Shown here one piece after another: positions 1 through 7,578 of a stretch of DNA of 9,374 nt. Each line of letters starts with the position of its first letter. Within the stretch, counting starts at the first letter, position 1. Source of the DNA: MED-G20 sp038108155 (GTDB lineage: Bacteria > Bacteroidota > Bacteroidia > Flavobacteriales_D > Parvicellaceae); the NCBI GenBank assembly GCA_038108155.1, contig JAYNHP010000056.1, forward strand, positions 1 to 9,374, written 5' to 3'. The position numbers were made by a program, and so were the translations under genes. The notes beneath the pieces were generated by a model. The model was given only the letters and a program-made list of their open reading frames with translations, had not been told where the DNA came from and did no database searches.

Positions 1-52
1 GAGCACCTGCCTTCTAAGCAGGCGGTCCTAGGTTCGAATCCTAGCGCGATCA
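1..52 (+). tRNA. tRNA-Arg(UCU), 3' part, truncated by window edge
   Basis: The 3' side of a tRNA cloverleaf is visible. It begins in the 3' strand of the D stem (GAGC, 1-4). The anticodon arm is CCTGC (6-10), loop CTTCTAA (11-17) and GCAGG (18-22), which places anticodon TCT at 13-15. A five-base variable loop (23-27) follows, then a T arm CTAGG / TTCGAAT / CCTAG (28-44), the 3' acceptor strand CGCGATC (45-51) and discriminator A at 52. The next bases are CTA, so CCA is not encoded and must be added by tRNA nucleotidyltransferase. The 5' acceptor strand (expected GATCGCG) and most of the D arm lie outside the window. Anticodon UCU reads AGA/AGG, codons that encode many arginines in the neighbouring AT-rich genes. 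Confidence 0.95.
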
Positions 53-54
53 CT

Positions 55-92
55 AAATAAGTCCGTTACAGAAAAAGTTTCGGACTTTTTTT
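55..92. terminator. shared (bidirectional) intrinsic terminator between tRNA-Arg and the protease gene
   Basis: Inverted repeat AAGTCCG (59-65) and CGGACTT (81-87) encloses a 15-base loop and is followed on the plus strand by a T run (86-92). It is well placed to end the tRNA transcript 7 bases after the tRNA. AAA at 55-57 faces TTT at 89-91, lengthening the stem after one mismatch. On the minus strand the same hairpin begins just after the protease stop codon (91-93) and is followed by TTATTTAG, a weaker U tract. It can therefore serve both convergent genes, more efficiently for the tRNA. Confidence 0.8.
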
Positions 93-3000
93 AATTACTA
101 ATTACAAGCCTCTTAACAACGCTTTTATTATTGGCTTTTACTTTTAACAAGTATATTCCTTTAGATAAACTCGATAAATCTAAGGAAACCGTTCTTGGAA
201 TACCATTTGTAAAAGAATAATTCTTATCTAAAATTAGTTTACCAGAGACATCGACAATACTCAAATCAAAATTTTCAATAGAAAAGTCTTCGAAATATAA
301 ATTGAAAATTCCAGAACTAGGGTTTGGAAATATTTCAAAAACTAATGGATTAAAATCTTCTGCTGATCTATTTCTAAGATTTACATTATCTAGGAAAATA
401 TTATTTCCACCTTCGCCCCTAGTCAAAAAAGAAATATTAATTCTTTTACCAAGAAACTTTTTTAGGGATACAAATTCCTTTCTAAAAGTATTATAGCTTG
501 AATTTGAAGAATTATTTTGGATATCCGTAGACAAAAACTTTCCAGATTTAAAATAAATAGTGTCGGAAAAGGTAGTGCCACAGTCTTGAGAAACTTCTAC
601 CAATAAAGCATCATCTATACTGTCAGATGTTAAAGAATAAGAAACATCAAATGACAGATATGGATTGGACAGTTCATTATCCAAATAAATAGGTTGTGTA
701 ATAAGTTTATCAAAATTACCAACTAAATTATTATTAAAAAAAGCTACTCTATTTTGCAAACCTTCTTGAGTAAATATACTGGTGTCTTTCCATGAAGAGT
801 TTTGTCCAATATTTAAAACCTCCCAATTTTCAGGTGGGAAATTTAAAGCACTAAAATCTTCAGATATATCTATTTCTTCTCTTAAATGGTCTGCAGATAT
901 AACATTATAAAAATTATTTTTCTCAATGGAACTAATAGAATTTGAGTTCTCAGTGGTCAAACTTACTTGATATAAACCATCGTTTTCAAAACTCACAACA
1001 GGATTTGGAGAATTTGAATTGGTATTTTCTAAATAAGTAACCGTATTTGGAATAAAATTCCAGTCCCAACTCGTTGGACATCCAACGGTCAAATCGAATA
1101 GATTTACTGGTAAATCTGTACATAATTGTTCTTTGTTGGTATAAAAATCTGAATTTAAAGAGCAATTGGAAACTCCACTTCCATCGTAAAATTCTGCTAC
1201 TGCCCTAACACCTTTAGTACCATTTTCAGTAATTGCTCTTACCGAGAACCATACTTCATCACTTGGATTGTCTATAGGAATATTAAAATAAGTTTCTGTT
1301 GTTGACCCAATAGAATCCATGTATTTTTCACCTAAAACTGAAATCTCGTATTTTGCTGCTGAAGGTACTGGATTCCAGCTTATGGAAAACTCACATTCAC
1401 AAACATTATTTATATTAATATTTTTAGGAAAATCTATAATCGAAAAAACATCAGAAGACTGACCAGAGAGACCATCTCTTGAAACTCTAACAAGAGCTTC
1501 TCCTGATATAGAATTTGGTATTGGCCATTGCTTAATTCTAGATGAGCCATTTACTTGATTGCCAATTGTAGTCCAAGAAACTCCGTTGTCAACAGAATAT
1601 TCTACATCAAAATATCCTTGACTACCATAGGTGTCCCATTGAATAAATTCTGCTCTGTAGGGAATAAGTCCTTCCCCACCAATTGGATAGGTAACTATAA
1701 TTTCATCTGAAATGAATTCGTATAGTAGGTAGTATTTTTGTGGTCCAACAGGGATATTAAAACCAGATATTTCTGCAGTATAATTTCCTGAAACAGGATC
1801 AAAAATTGTAACCTGTTCCATATTATTTAAGTGATCTTCACCAGTTGTTGCCGGCAAGGATAATAAAGAAGCATTTGGAGTAGGATCTAAAACCCAAGGA
1901 AAAAAATCGCTAGTATTGTTACTTATTTTCAAATCAAGATCATTAAGAAGAGATATGGTAGATGATGGAGATCTTTCAGGATCCATCCAATATAACATAA
2001 TTCTTGCTTCTTTAGTTCCTTCTGGAATTGTAAAATTAATAGTGTGTGATTCTCCATTGTCAATTAAAGAATCTTGGTATCTATTTTCTTCTAAAACCTT
2101 TACAGCCTTCAATGCATTAACAATTCCCCAGCCATAAGAAAAGTCCGGACCTGTATTTCCATAATCTTGTGCTGTGTTTAACAAACAGGCTTTTAAAAGC
2201 CCTGATTCTGGGTCTAAGCCTGAATTTAGTTCTCTGTATGCTTGATATAATTGTGCCAAAACACCAGAAATTCCTGGAGCTGCAGCAGATGTCCCGCTTC
2301 CTGCATTGTAGATATTATTTGGATCTGTAGAAATCTGACCATTTCCATGAGCAGCAATATCTGGTTTAATTCTTCCATCGGAAGCCGGACCTCTACTACT
2401 GCTAGAAACTAAAGTTCCATTATAATTTAAATTTGCAGTAGCAATTACATTTTTGGCTTGCTTATGGCCACCGGTAATATTTCCCCATCCAGATCCAGCA
2501 CCATAGCCGCAATTACTATTTCCTGAATTTCCACAAGAAAAAACTTGGATTAGAGAAGGATTTAATCTTATTTCTCTATCAATTTGGTAACATAAGGAAG
2601 TATAACCTGCATTACATGAATTCCCATAGGAAGAGGAAAATATCATAACATTACTATCGTTATTCAATTGCACGGAATTAGGAAGAGATGAACTATATTG
2701 CCTTACATGTATTTTAGCACCTTTGGCCATTCCTTCGTATTGTGGATTTAAATTACCTGCTCCACCTAGTATTCCGGCAACCATATCTCCATGGTCTCCG
2801 TTCAAATCATTGGCTACTGTACTTTGCTCTGTACGACCTTTAAAATCAATATGAGGACCAACAAAACCATCATCATTGACACAAACACTAACACCAGAAG
2901 CATCGTACTTACGTCCATTATTAAGTTGAGTATTTATAGAATTTGATCGATGTAAGGATCTTCCACCTGTATCTTCGGGTTCACCAGGAGCTGAAATAAA

Positions 3001-3618
3001 AGAAATAAAATTAATATATTGAATTTCAGAAAGTTCTAATAATTTATTTTTAGGAAATTCACATCTTACAATATTTGCATAACTATTAATATCAATAATA
3101 GTAGAACCAACAACATCTAGATAATCTAAGAAAAAGTCCATATCATAATTTTTCATTAAGATAATTTCCAAATTAATTTTATTTCCTTCATCAGCCCATT
3201 TTGGAATAGGAGATTCAAAAATTGAAGGATCACATCTTAAAATTTTAGGAATATCCTGAACATGGGAAATATCATAGCCATTAAAATTAGATTTTAAGAA
3301 GTTGTTTGGTATGGAAACTATGTATGCGTTTTGAGAAATATAATCTAAAAAAAGAACTCCCTTTGATTCTAATTCAATCCTAATTTCACTATTTGGAATA
3401 GAATTGAACCTAATTATTTTATAATAGTTTATTTGATTTAAAGGTAACTCTACAGATTCTTCTTTGAGGAAGTCTTCTAAAGAATTAGTTAAATCAAATT
3501 CTCCATATTTAAAATTAATTGATTGAGCAAAGACAATTGAAAAGAAAAACTGAAAAATTAAAAAAGAAAAAAAAGAATGTAATTTAAAAGGGATATTATT
3601 AATAAAACTTCTTACCAT
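91..3618 (-). CDS. secreted S8 (subtilisin-like, KP-43-type) serine protease with T9SS type A sorting domain
   Basis: Secreted endopeptidase of 1175 residues. A hydrophobic signal peptide (about 13-32, cleavage near VFA|Q) precedes a prodomain of two similar halves (about 60-110 and 145-210). The S8 catalytic domain spans about 235-505. Its visible catalytic residues are Asp249 (in VNDDG), His276 (in DHGDMVAG), oxyanion Asn364 (in SCGNSG) and Ser444 (in GTSAAAP). A beta-rich domain with LLNDLDLKI (about 515-640) resembles the one after the catalytic core of KP-43 subtilases. Then come an Ig-like region (640-730), a fibronectin III-like domain (732-815), a PKD-like domain (818-910) and an anchor J/MAM-like domain (915-1085). 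The C-terminus (about 1094-1175) carries FPNPSSG, DVSGK and LSKGIYLLKV, marking a T9SS type A sorting domain. The protein should cross the inner membrane by Sec and the outer membrane by T9SS, to be released or surface-attached. The ATG is fixed by an in-frame TAG six bases upstream. Catalytic residues are intact, so activity is likely; the substrate is unknown. Confidence 0.93.
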   Translation of the reverse strand: MVRSFINNIPFKLHSFFSFLIFQFFFSIVFAQSINFKYGEFDLTNSLEDFLKEESVELPLNQINYYKIIRFNSIPNSEIRIELESKGVLFLDYISQNAYIVSIPNNFLKSNFNGYDISHVQDIPKILRCDPSIFESPIPKWADEGNKINLEIILMKNYDMDFFLDYLDVVGSTIIDINSYANIVRCEFPKNKLLELSEIQYINFISFISAPGEPEDTGGRSLHRSNSINTQLNNGRKYDASGVSVCVNDDGFVGPHIDFKGRTEQSTVANDLNGDHGDMVAGILGGAGNLNPQYEGMAKGAKIHVRQYSSSLPNSVQLNNDSNVMIFSSSYGNSCNAGYTSLCYQIDREIRLNPSLIQVFSCGNSGNSNCGYGAGSGWGNITGGHKQAKNVIATANLNYNGTLVSSSSRGPASDGRIKPDIAAHGNGQISTDPNNIYNAGSGTSAAAPGISGVLAQLYQAYRELNSGLDPESGLLKACLLNTAQDYGNTGPDFSYGWGIVNALKAVKVLEENRYQDSLIDNGESHTINFTIPEGTKEARIMLYWMDPERSPSSTISLLNDLDLKISNNTSDFFPWVLDPTPNASLLSLPATTGEDHLNNMEQVTIFDPVSGNYTAEISGFNIPVGPQKYYLLYEFISDEIIVTYPIGGEGLIPYRAEFIQWDTYGSQGYFDVEYSVDNGVSWTTIGNQVNGSSRIKQWPIPNSISGEALVRVSRDGLSGQSSDVFSIIDFPKNININNVCECEFSISWNPVPSAAKYEISVLGEKYMDSIGSTTETYFNIPIDNPSDEVWFSVRAITENGTKGVRAVAEFYDGSGVSNCSLNSDFYTNKEQLCTDLPVNLFDLTVGCPTSWDWNFIPNTVTYLENTNSNSPNPVVSFENDGLYQVSLTTENSNSISSIEKNNFYNVISADHLREEIDISEDFSALNFPPENWEVLNIGQNSSWKDTSIFTQEGLQNRVAFFNNNLVGNFDKLITQPIYLDNELSNPYLSFDVSYSLTSDSIDDALLVEVSQDCGTTFSDTIYFKSGKFLSTDIQNNSSNSSYNTFRKEFVSLKKFLGKRINISFLTRGEGGNNIFLDNVNLRNRSAEDFNPLVFEIFPNPSSGIFNLYFEDFSIENFDLSIVDVSGKLILDKNYSFTNGIPRTVSLDLSSLSKGIYLLKVKANNKSVVKRLVISN

Positions 3619-3680
3619 AATCTAAATATATTGTATTTTAAATATCAAATCATTTTTTGTTTCAATTATTAATATCAATC

Positions 3681-4406
3681 TTAAAAACTTATTTTAATTT
3701 CCTTATTAACCAATTGGATTGCTTCAATGTAAATATCATGTAAATCTTTTAATTGCCTTTGGTACATATTGGAATACAGCTTTGCTTGAGACAAAATTCC
3801 ATAAAAATCATTGGATTCATAATAAGATTTATTGAACTCAAATACTTTTAAAGATCTATTTCCATAAAATTCACCATCTAACAAATCGTAATTAAATCTT
3901 ACTCTAAAATTCTCTAATATTGTTCTTCTAAATCCAATATTAAATTGATCAATTTCATTAGATGTAGCAATATTTCTCTCTTTTAAATGATTGTACATTT
4001 CCAATAAAATATTTTTAAGTTCTGTACTTTTTATTAATTCAAATGCGTCAGTTGCAATAAGTTGATTATAAATTCCATCTTTAGAAAAAAAGGAAATACC
4101 AACTTCAATATCAATTAACTTACTTATGGTTATTGTGTCGTTCATAAGATTGTGATTTTGGTCAATATCATCTTGAATTTGATTGATATAGCTAACCGAT
4201 TTATTTAAGACTTCCTTAAGATGATTTATCTGATTCACATCGTCATCAAGGGTCAGTCTAAGATCTTTTAAATATTGATTTTTTCTATGATCGTTTAGAT
4301 TCTGGACACGTAAATCTTCGACAAAAAAAGAAAGAAATACACCTACAAAAATGACTATTCCGTCATAAATATAGCTTTTGATTCTAGATTTCTTATCTAA
4401 ATCCAT
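3681..4406 (-). CDS. DUF6090-like single-pass membrane protein, function unknown
   Basis: A 241-residue protein with a short basic N-terminus (KKSRIK, 5-10), one transmembrane helix (about 13-29, ending SFFVEDLR) and a long, mainly helical remainder. The region at 38-82 could form a coiled coil. The layout matches the Bacteroidota family DUF6090: an N-terminal helix followed by an R-x-x-x-x-YL-x-D-L segment, then a motif like the IYNQLIATDAFELIKSTEL stretch (112-130), then a helical C-terminus. By the positive-inside rule the N-terminus is cytosolic and the bulk is periplasmic; this is inference. The ATG lies 10 bases after the antiporter stop codon, so the two genes are almost certainly co-transcribed and possibly translationally coupled. 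No enzymatic motif is visible. The family has no assigned role that I know of; position suggests a partner or accessory of the antiporter, but that is unproven. Confidence 0.8.
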   Translation of the reverse strand: MDLDKKSRIKSYIYDGIVIFVGVFLSFFVEDLRVQNLNDHRKNQYLKDLRLTLDDDVNQINHLKEVLNKSVSYINQIQDDIDQNHNLMNDTITISKLIDIEVGISFFSKDGIYNQLIATDAFELIKSTELKNILLEMYNHLKERNIATSNEIDQFNIGFRRTILENFRVRFNYDLLDGEFYGNRSLKVFEFNKSYYESNDFYGILSQAKLYSNMYQRQLKDLHDIYIEAIQLVNKEIKISF

Positions 4407-4416
4407 TCAGAAAAAT

Positions 4417-6960
4417 TTACCTGATTTGGGTTTCAAAATCTTTAACCAGTTCAATAAAAGAGTTGTATTTGGATTCATCAATCCAAATTAAAGTAAGTGG
4501 GGAATTGGAAACAACTTTACTTGAACTTGTGATTTTATTATTTCTTTTAGATATAATAAAACCAATTTCTAAATCATTAGACTGATCAGTATCAATAAAT
4601 TTTGCATTACCCCTTACCAAAACCCCTATATCATTAGATTTTAGCTCATTATCAAAGGAATAATTTGCAGGGAAGATTTTTATTTCAATGATTTTAGATA
4701 AATTCATGATCGTAGAGTCATCCAATTTTTTAATCCAAGGAATTAGATTTAATAGTTCCTGTGATTTAGGAAGTTTAAATGTTGGTGGATCTGTAAGAAG
4801 ATTATTCATTTTCCTTTCAATTTCTAATAAAAACTTATCAGAATCATCTTTATCTACCCTACCCAAATTAATCATGCTAGTAAGTTCTGTTTTTTGAAAA
4901 TTCAAAATATCTCTACTTGCTTGTCTAGTTTCAATAGTTTTGTAAACTTCTGGAAAAGCATTTTTTAAATTTCTTAAAAACGTAAGTCCTTGAATTTTTT
5001 TCTCATTTACCTCCTCCATTAAAGTCTTTAATATAATAATTTGATCTTCAGTATTGGAATTATCTGATTCCAAATTTTTTATAAGAACTATTAGGTCATC
5101 CTGTGATTTTATCATTGCCCTTACGGCATCGTAATTTGTATACAACTGAGAAAACAAATCTTTATTGGACGACTTGCTTAAGATTTTCCAATCTTGAACT
5201 TCGTTAAATATTTTGGAGCTATCCCATAACAAATCTATATTGGTAGAAGTTGCAATAGAAAACTCACCACCTTGGTCTAAAAGTTCGTTATTTATATTCA
5301 TCAATAGATTGTAAGCCGATCTTCCCAATAAACCTTTGCTAAATAATTTCCAATAAGAGGATTTCTCTTTATTCAATAAGTTAATTCTAAGTTCTTTAAT
5401 TAGACCATTTTCTACTTTATCAAATATTTCATCTTTAGATGGATTCCAAGGTTCAGGAAGAAATTTTTCTACATGACTCCAATCTGCTCCACCCATAAAT
5501 CTGTCTTTTTTCATTAATTCTAATCTCAATTCTGCACTATATCTAAGTTTGTCAATAGTATGATTTACCAAAGTTGCTTTTGCTAATGGAACTTTGGTTA
5601 GACCCAATCCTTTTACAAGAGCTTTTATAGTAGTTGCATTAATTAAAGATGTTAAAAGAACAATTCCTGCGGTTATAAAAAGAAATTGGTCTCTTATGTC
5701 GTGGGGAATACTAGATGTTTCTGCTACAATTAGGGCCATTGCTAAACCAATAACTCCTCTTAAACCTCCCCACCACAATACAATAGAATCCTTTACTGAA
5801 ACTCCATAGCCTATTTTTTTCATAAGTGGAAACAAGATTGAAATAATAAAACCTCTTATAATGTGAATTCCTACATAGACAATAGCTAAATCAATAAAAT
5901 CTTCCACTTCAAACCTTGTACGATGAGCAATTATAACTCCAACTACAATAAAAATCAGAGTATTTGCAATAAATGCAGCCAATACCCAGAAATCATGAAG
6001 AAAATGACCAACTTCTGGACTAATTCTTGTTTTTCCTCTTCCAGCCATTATCAGTCCCAATGTAACCAATCCAATTACACCTGATAAATGAAAACTTTCT
6101 GCGATAAAGAAGGTTAAATATGCAGAGCCTATGATAGCAGTAATTTCAAATAGACTATCGTTAAAAACTGTTTTAAAAAGAGATAAAGTCAAAAATCCAA
6201 TAGCAGCACCTATAGCAACACCTCCAAAGGCTACTTTTATAAAATCAATAGCACTTCCTATTATTTCAGGGCTGCTACTCCCTCCTATTTGAGAACTAAT
6301 TGCAGAGTAAAAAATCATAAAAACTACTATAGCAGTTCCGTCATTGAGTAGGGATTCGCTTTCGATCAAAGTTCTAAGCTTTTTTCCCCCACCAAGTTCT
6401 TTTAAGAGAGCAACTACAGCAACTGGATCAGTGGCGCAAATAACAGATCCAAACATTAGAGATACGTACCAATCCCAATTTCCAAATCCAATTCCAAAAT
6501 ATTTTATTCCCATAGCCATACTAGCACTTATGAAAATAGCCACAATAATTCCAGGAACTGCCATTAGAAAGGCATTCCAAAAGGATTTTTTAAAAGTATG
6601 TACATCCAAATCAAATGCAGCTTCAAATATTAAAGTTGGAAGAAAAACATATAAAATAATTTCTGGTTTAATATGTCCAGCCCAAAAAATTGACTCGTCA
6701 AGTAATGGAATATTTTCAAACCATTCAAAACGATGAATAACTCCTAGAATTAAACCAATAATTAAAAGGATGACTGTAAAAGGAATTGGAACTTTTTTAA
6801 GAAAATGCTTACAAATAATACCAATAAATAAACTAGCAATGATGAAAAATAACGGAGACATTTTCCAAACTTCCTTTTTAACTACTTCTGCACCATCCCA
6901 ATCGCCAGCAAATAATAAAAATGGAACTAAAAATAATATTAGAGAAAGTAATTTTTTCAT
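4417..6960 (-). CDS. CPA1-family Na+(K+)/H+ antiporter with SOS1-like cytosolic tail and degenerate cyclic-nucleotide-binding-like domain
   Basis: An 847-residue inner-membrane cation/proton exchanger. Residues 1-18 form a signal-like hydrophobic segment (FLLFA|GDWDG). The multi-spanning exchanger domain follows (about 36-450, some 12-13 helices). Its CPA1 hallmarks are CATDPVAV (Thr177-Asp178), ESESLLNDG with the ND pair Asn206-Asp207 as ion-binding site, and WWGGLRGVIGLAMAL with conserved Arg401. The cytosolic part (about 455-735) is helical and charged, and begins with a segment containing GADWSHVEKFLP (491-502) that resembles the region after the membrane domain of plant SOS1. Residues 738-847 have the strand pattern of a CNBD/cupin fold (IPWIKKLDDSTIMNLSKI, then VLVRGNAKF) but lack the phosphate-binding cassette, so cAMP binding is doubtful. 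Typical NhaP proteins are about 400-550 residues, so the tail is a major extension. The gene is second in an operon, 47 bases after a LETM1-like gene and 10 bases before a DUF6090-like gene. Whether Na+, K+ or both are moved cannot be read from the sequence. Confidence 0.92.
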   Translation of the reverse strand: MKKLLSLILFLVPFLLFAGDWDGAEVVKKEVWKMSPLFFIIASLFIGIICKHFLKKVPIPFTVILLIIGLILGVIHRFEWFENIPLLDESIFWAGHIKPEIILYVFLPTLIFEAAFDLDVHTFKKSFWNAFLMAVPGIIVAIFISASMAMGIKYFGIGFGNWDWYVSLMFGSVICATDPVAVVALLKELGGGKKLRTLIESESLLNDGTAIVVFMIFYSAISSQIGGSSSPEIIGSAIDFIKVAFGGVAIGAAIGFLTLSLFKTVFNDSLFEITAIIGSAYLTFFIAESFHLSGVIGLVTLGLIMAGRGKTRISPEVGHFLHDFWVLAAFIANTLIFIVVGVIIAHRTRFEVEDFIDLAIVYVGIHIIRGFIISILFPLMKKIGYGVSVKDSIVLWWGGLRGVIGLAMALIVAETSSIPHDIRDQFLFITAGIVLLTSLINATTIKALVKGLGLTKVPLAKATLVNHTIDKLRYSAELRLELMKKDRFMGGADWSHVEKFLPEPWNPSKDEIFDKVENGLIKELRINLLNKEKSSYWKLFSKGLLGRSAYNLLMNINNELLDQGGEFSIATSTNIDLLWDSSKIFNEVQDWKILSKSSNKDLFSQLYTNYDAVRAMIKSQDDLIVLIKNLESDNSNTEDQIIILKTLMEEVNEKKIQGLTFLRNLKNAFPEVYKTIETRQASRDILNFQKTELTSMINLGRVDKDDSDKFLLEIERKMNNLLTDPPTFKLPKSQELLNLIPWIKKLDDSTIMNLSKIIEIKIFPANYSFDNELKSNDIGVLVRGNAKFIDTDQSNDLEIGFIISKRNNKITSSSKVVSNSPLTLIWIDESKYNSFIELVKDFETQIR

Positions 6961-6963
6961 TTT

Positions 6964-6989
6964 AATTGGAGATTAATTACTCTCTAATT
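6964..6989. promoter_or_regulatory. 26-base imperfect palindrome just upstream of the antiporter start codon
   Basis: The plus strand reads AATTGGAGA, then TTAATTAC, then TCTCTAATT. The halves are inverted copies with 11 of 13 positions matching and a central TAATTA. It lies in the 47-base spacer between the LETM1-like and antiporter genes, ending 3 bases before the antiporter ATG. It could be the operator of a dimeric regulator, or in mRNA a hairpin (GAGA/UCUC core, A/U outer stem with one A-C mismatch) near the ribosome-binding region. AT-rich DNA makes such palindromes by chance fairly easily, so function is unproven. Confidence 0.4.
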
Positions 6990-7007
6990 TAGATAAAAAT
7001 ATTCAGT

Positions 7008-7397
7008 TTATAAATCTTCTTCTTTTTTAAATGAGGTCGGAATAATATCCAACCCAAACTTTCTTGATAATTTTACTAAAAATGGAACCAAGACTGTAGA
7101 TCCTGGAATCATGAAAAAAGGTATTCCAACACCCATTATTTTTAGCACATCATAAAATTGAAGTTTTAATTCTTTCTCTTCTTTTTTAGAAAGCTTTCCT
7201 TCCTTTAAATATTTAACTACTAAATAACTTGCTTGTTTGGTTTCACTTGCTTCCTTTCTTAAATTATTAAAAAAAGCTTTAAATGCTTTTATAGATTTAT
7301 CACTATTTAGATTCAATTTAGAAGCAAAGTCTTTATATCCTTTTTTCTCTAAATAAGAATATTCTAAATTCCGATTGCTTTTTGATTTTTTCAACAT
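7008..7397 (-). CDS. small LETM1-like membrane protein
   Basis: A short protein of 129 residues from the ATG at 7397 (132 if an upstream in-frame TTG at 7406 is used; ATG preferred because nothing favours TTG). Counted on the 132-residue form, the C-terminal part (about 70-126) matches the core of LETM1 proteins: a charged helix (KLSKKEEKELKLQFYDVLK), a hydrophobic segment with a Pro-Gly break (IPFFMIPGSTVLVPFLVKL, about 95-113) and the closing IPTSF, equivalent to LPSTF of mitochondrial LETM1. The N-terminal part is basic and helical with no recognised domain. Mitochondrial LETM1 is an inner-membrane protein tied to K+/H+ (or Ca2+/H+) exchange and ribosome association; longer LETM1-related proteins occur in Bacteroidota. 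This one has a single membrane segment and may act as an oligomer or accessory. It is first in the operon with the CPA1 antiporter, which supports a role in cation homeostasis, though no transport has been shown for such short forms. Confidence 0.75.
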   Translation of the reverse strand: MLKKSKSNRNLEYSYLEKKGYKDFASKLNLNSDKSIKAFKAFFNNLRKEASETKQASYLVVKYLKEGKLSKKEEKELKLQFYDVLKIMGVGIPFFMIPGSTVLVPFLVKLSRKFGLDIIPTSFKKEEDL

Positions 7398-7530
7398 AAT
7401 CTTCAAAAATTGTAAATGTAAGCGCCTGATTTTCTTAAGTCGTGAATATTAGGAGAAATTTTAGAAAAAATTTGATTATTTATCTTTTTATGTGATTGGT
7501 ATTTAACATTGGGAAGAATAATATTAATAC
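7398..7530 (-). promoter_or_regulatory. intergenic region expected to hold the promoter of the LETM1-like/antiporter operon
   Basis: A strong dnaK terminator lies immediately upstream, so transcription of the downstream operon must start in this stretch. The best match to the Bacteroidota -7 element TAnnTTTG on the minus strand is TACATTTA (plus-strand 7413-7420), about 15 bases before the ATG, giving a very short leader. No convincing TTTG -33 element lies at the usual distance, so the exact position is uncertain. No Shine-Dalgarno sequence is seen, which is usual for this phylum. Confidence 0.3.
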
Positions 7531-7559
7531 AAAAAAAAAGCTGGCTATCGCCAGCTTTT
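7531..7559 (-). terminator. strong intrinsic terminator of dnaK
   Basis: On the minus strand a perfect 10-bp stem (AAAAGCTGGC / GCCAGCTTTT) closes a GATA tetraloop and is followed by further T residues (plus-strand A run from 7531). It begins 19 bases after the dnaK stop codon. The A residues 5' of the stem on each strand could give weak activity the other way, but the long U tract is only on the dnaK side. Confidence 0.92.
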
Positions 7560-7578
7560 ATAAATTTTGATTAAAGAA

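Noticed and set aside
3623..3649. Promoter for the protease gene (minus-strand TTTG and TATATTTA)
   Set aside because: The spacing of 15 bases is shorter than usual for Bacteroidota promoters, and the -7-like element lies only a few bases from the ATG; in such AT-rich DNA the match is weak.
6344..6736. 130-residue plus-strand open frame inside the antiporter gene
   Set aside because: It lies wholly opposite a clearly conserved CPA1 coding sequence, has no recognisable domain, and is best read as an antisense shadow. The other short plus-strand frames (for example 302-496, 1916-2137, 5594-5809, 8237-8449) are rejected for the same reason.
7398..7406. TTG start adding three residues to the LETM1-like protein
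   Set aside because: An ATG lies three codons downstream, and neither start has a Shine-Dalgarno sequence that would favour TTG.
7456..7473. A/T-only inverted repeat AAATTTT-AGAA-AAAATTT
   Set aside because: It has no G-C pairs, so is unlikely to be a stable hairpin, and is expected by chance in this composition.
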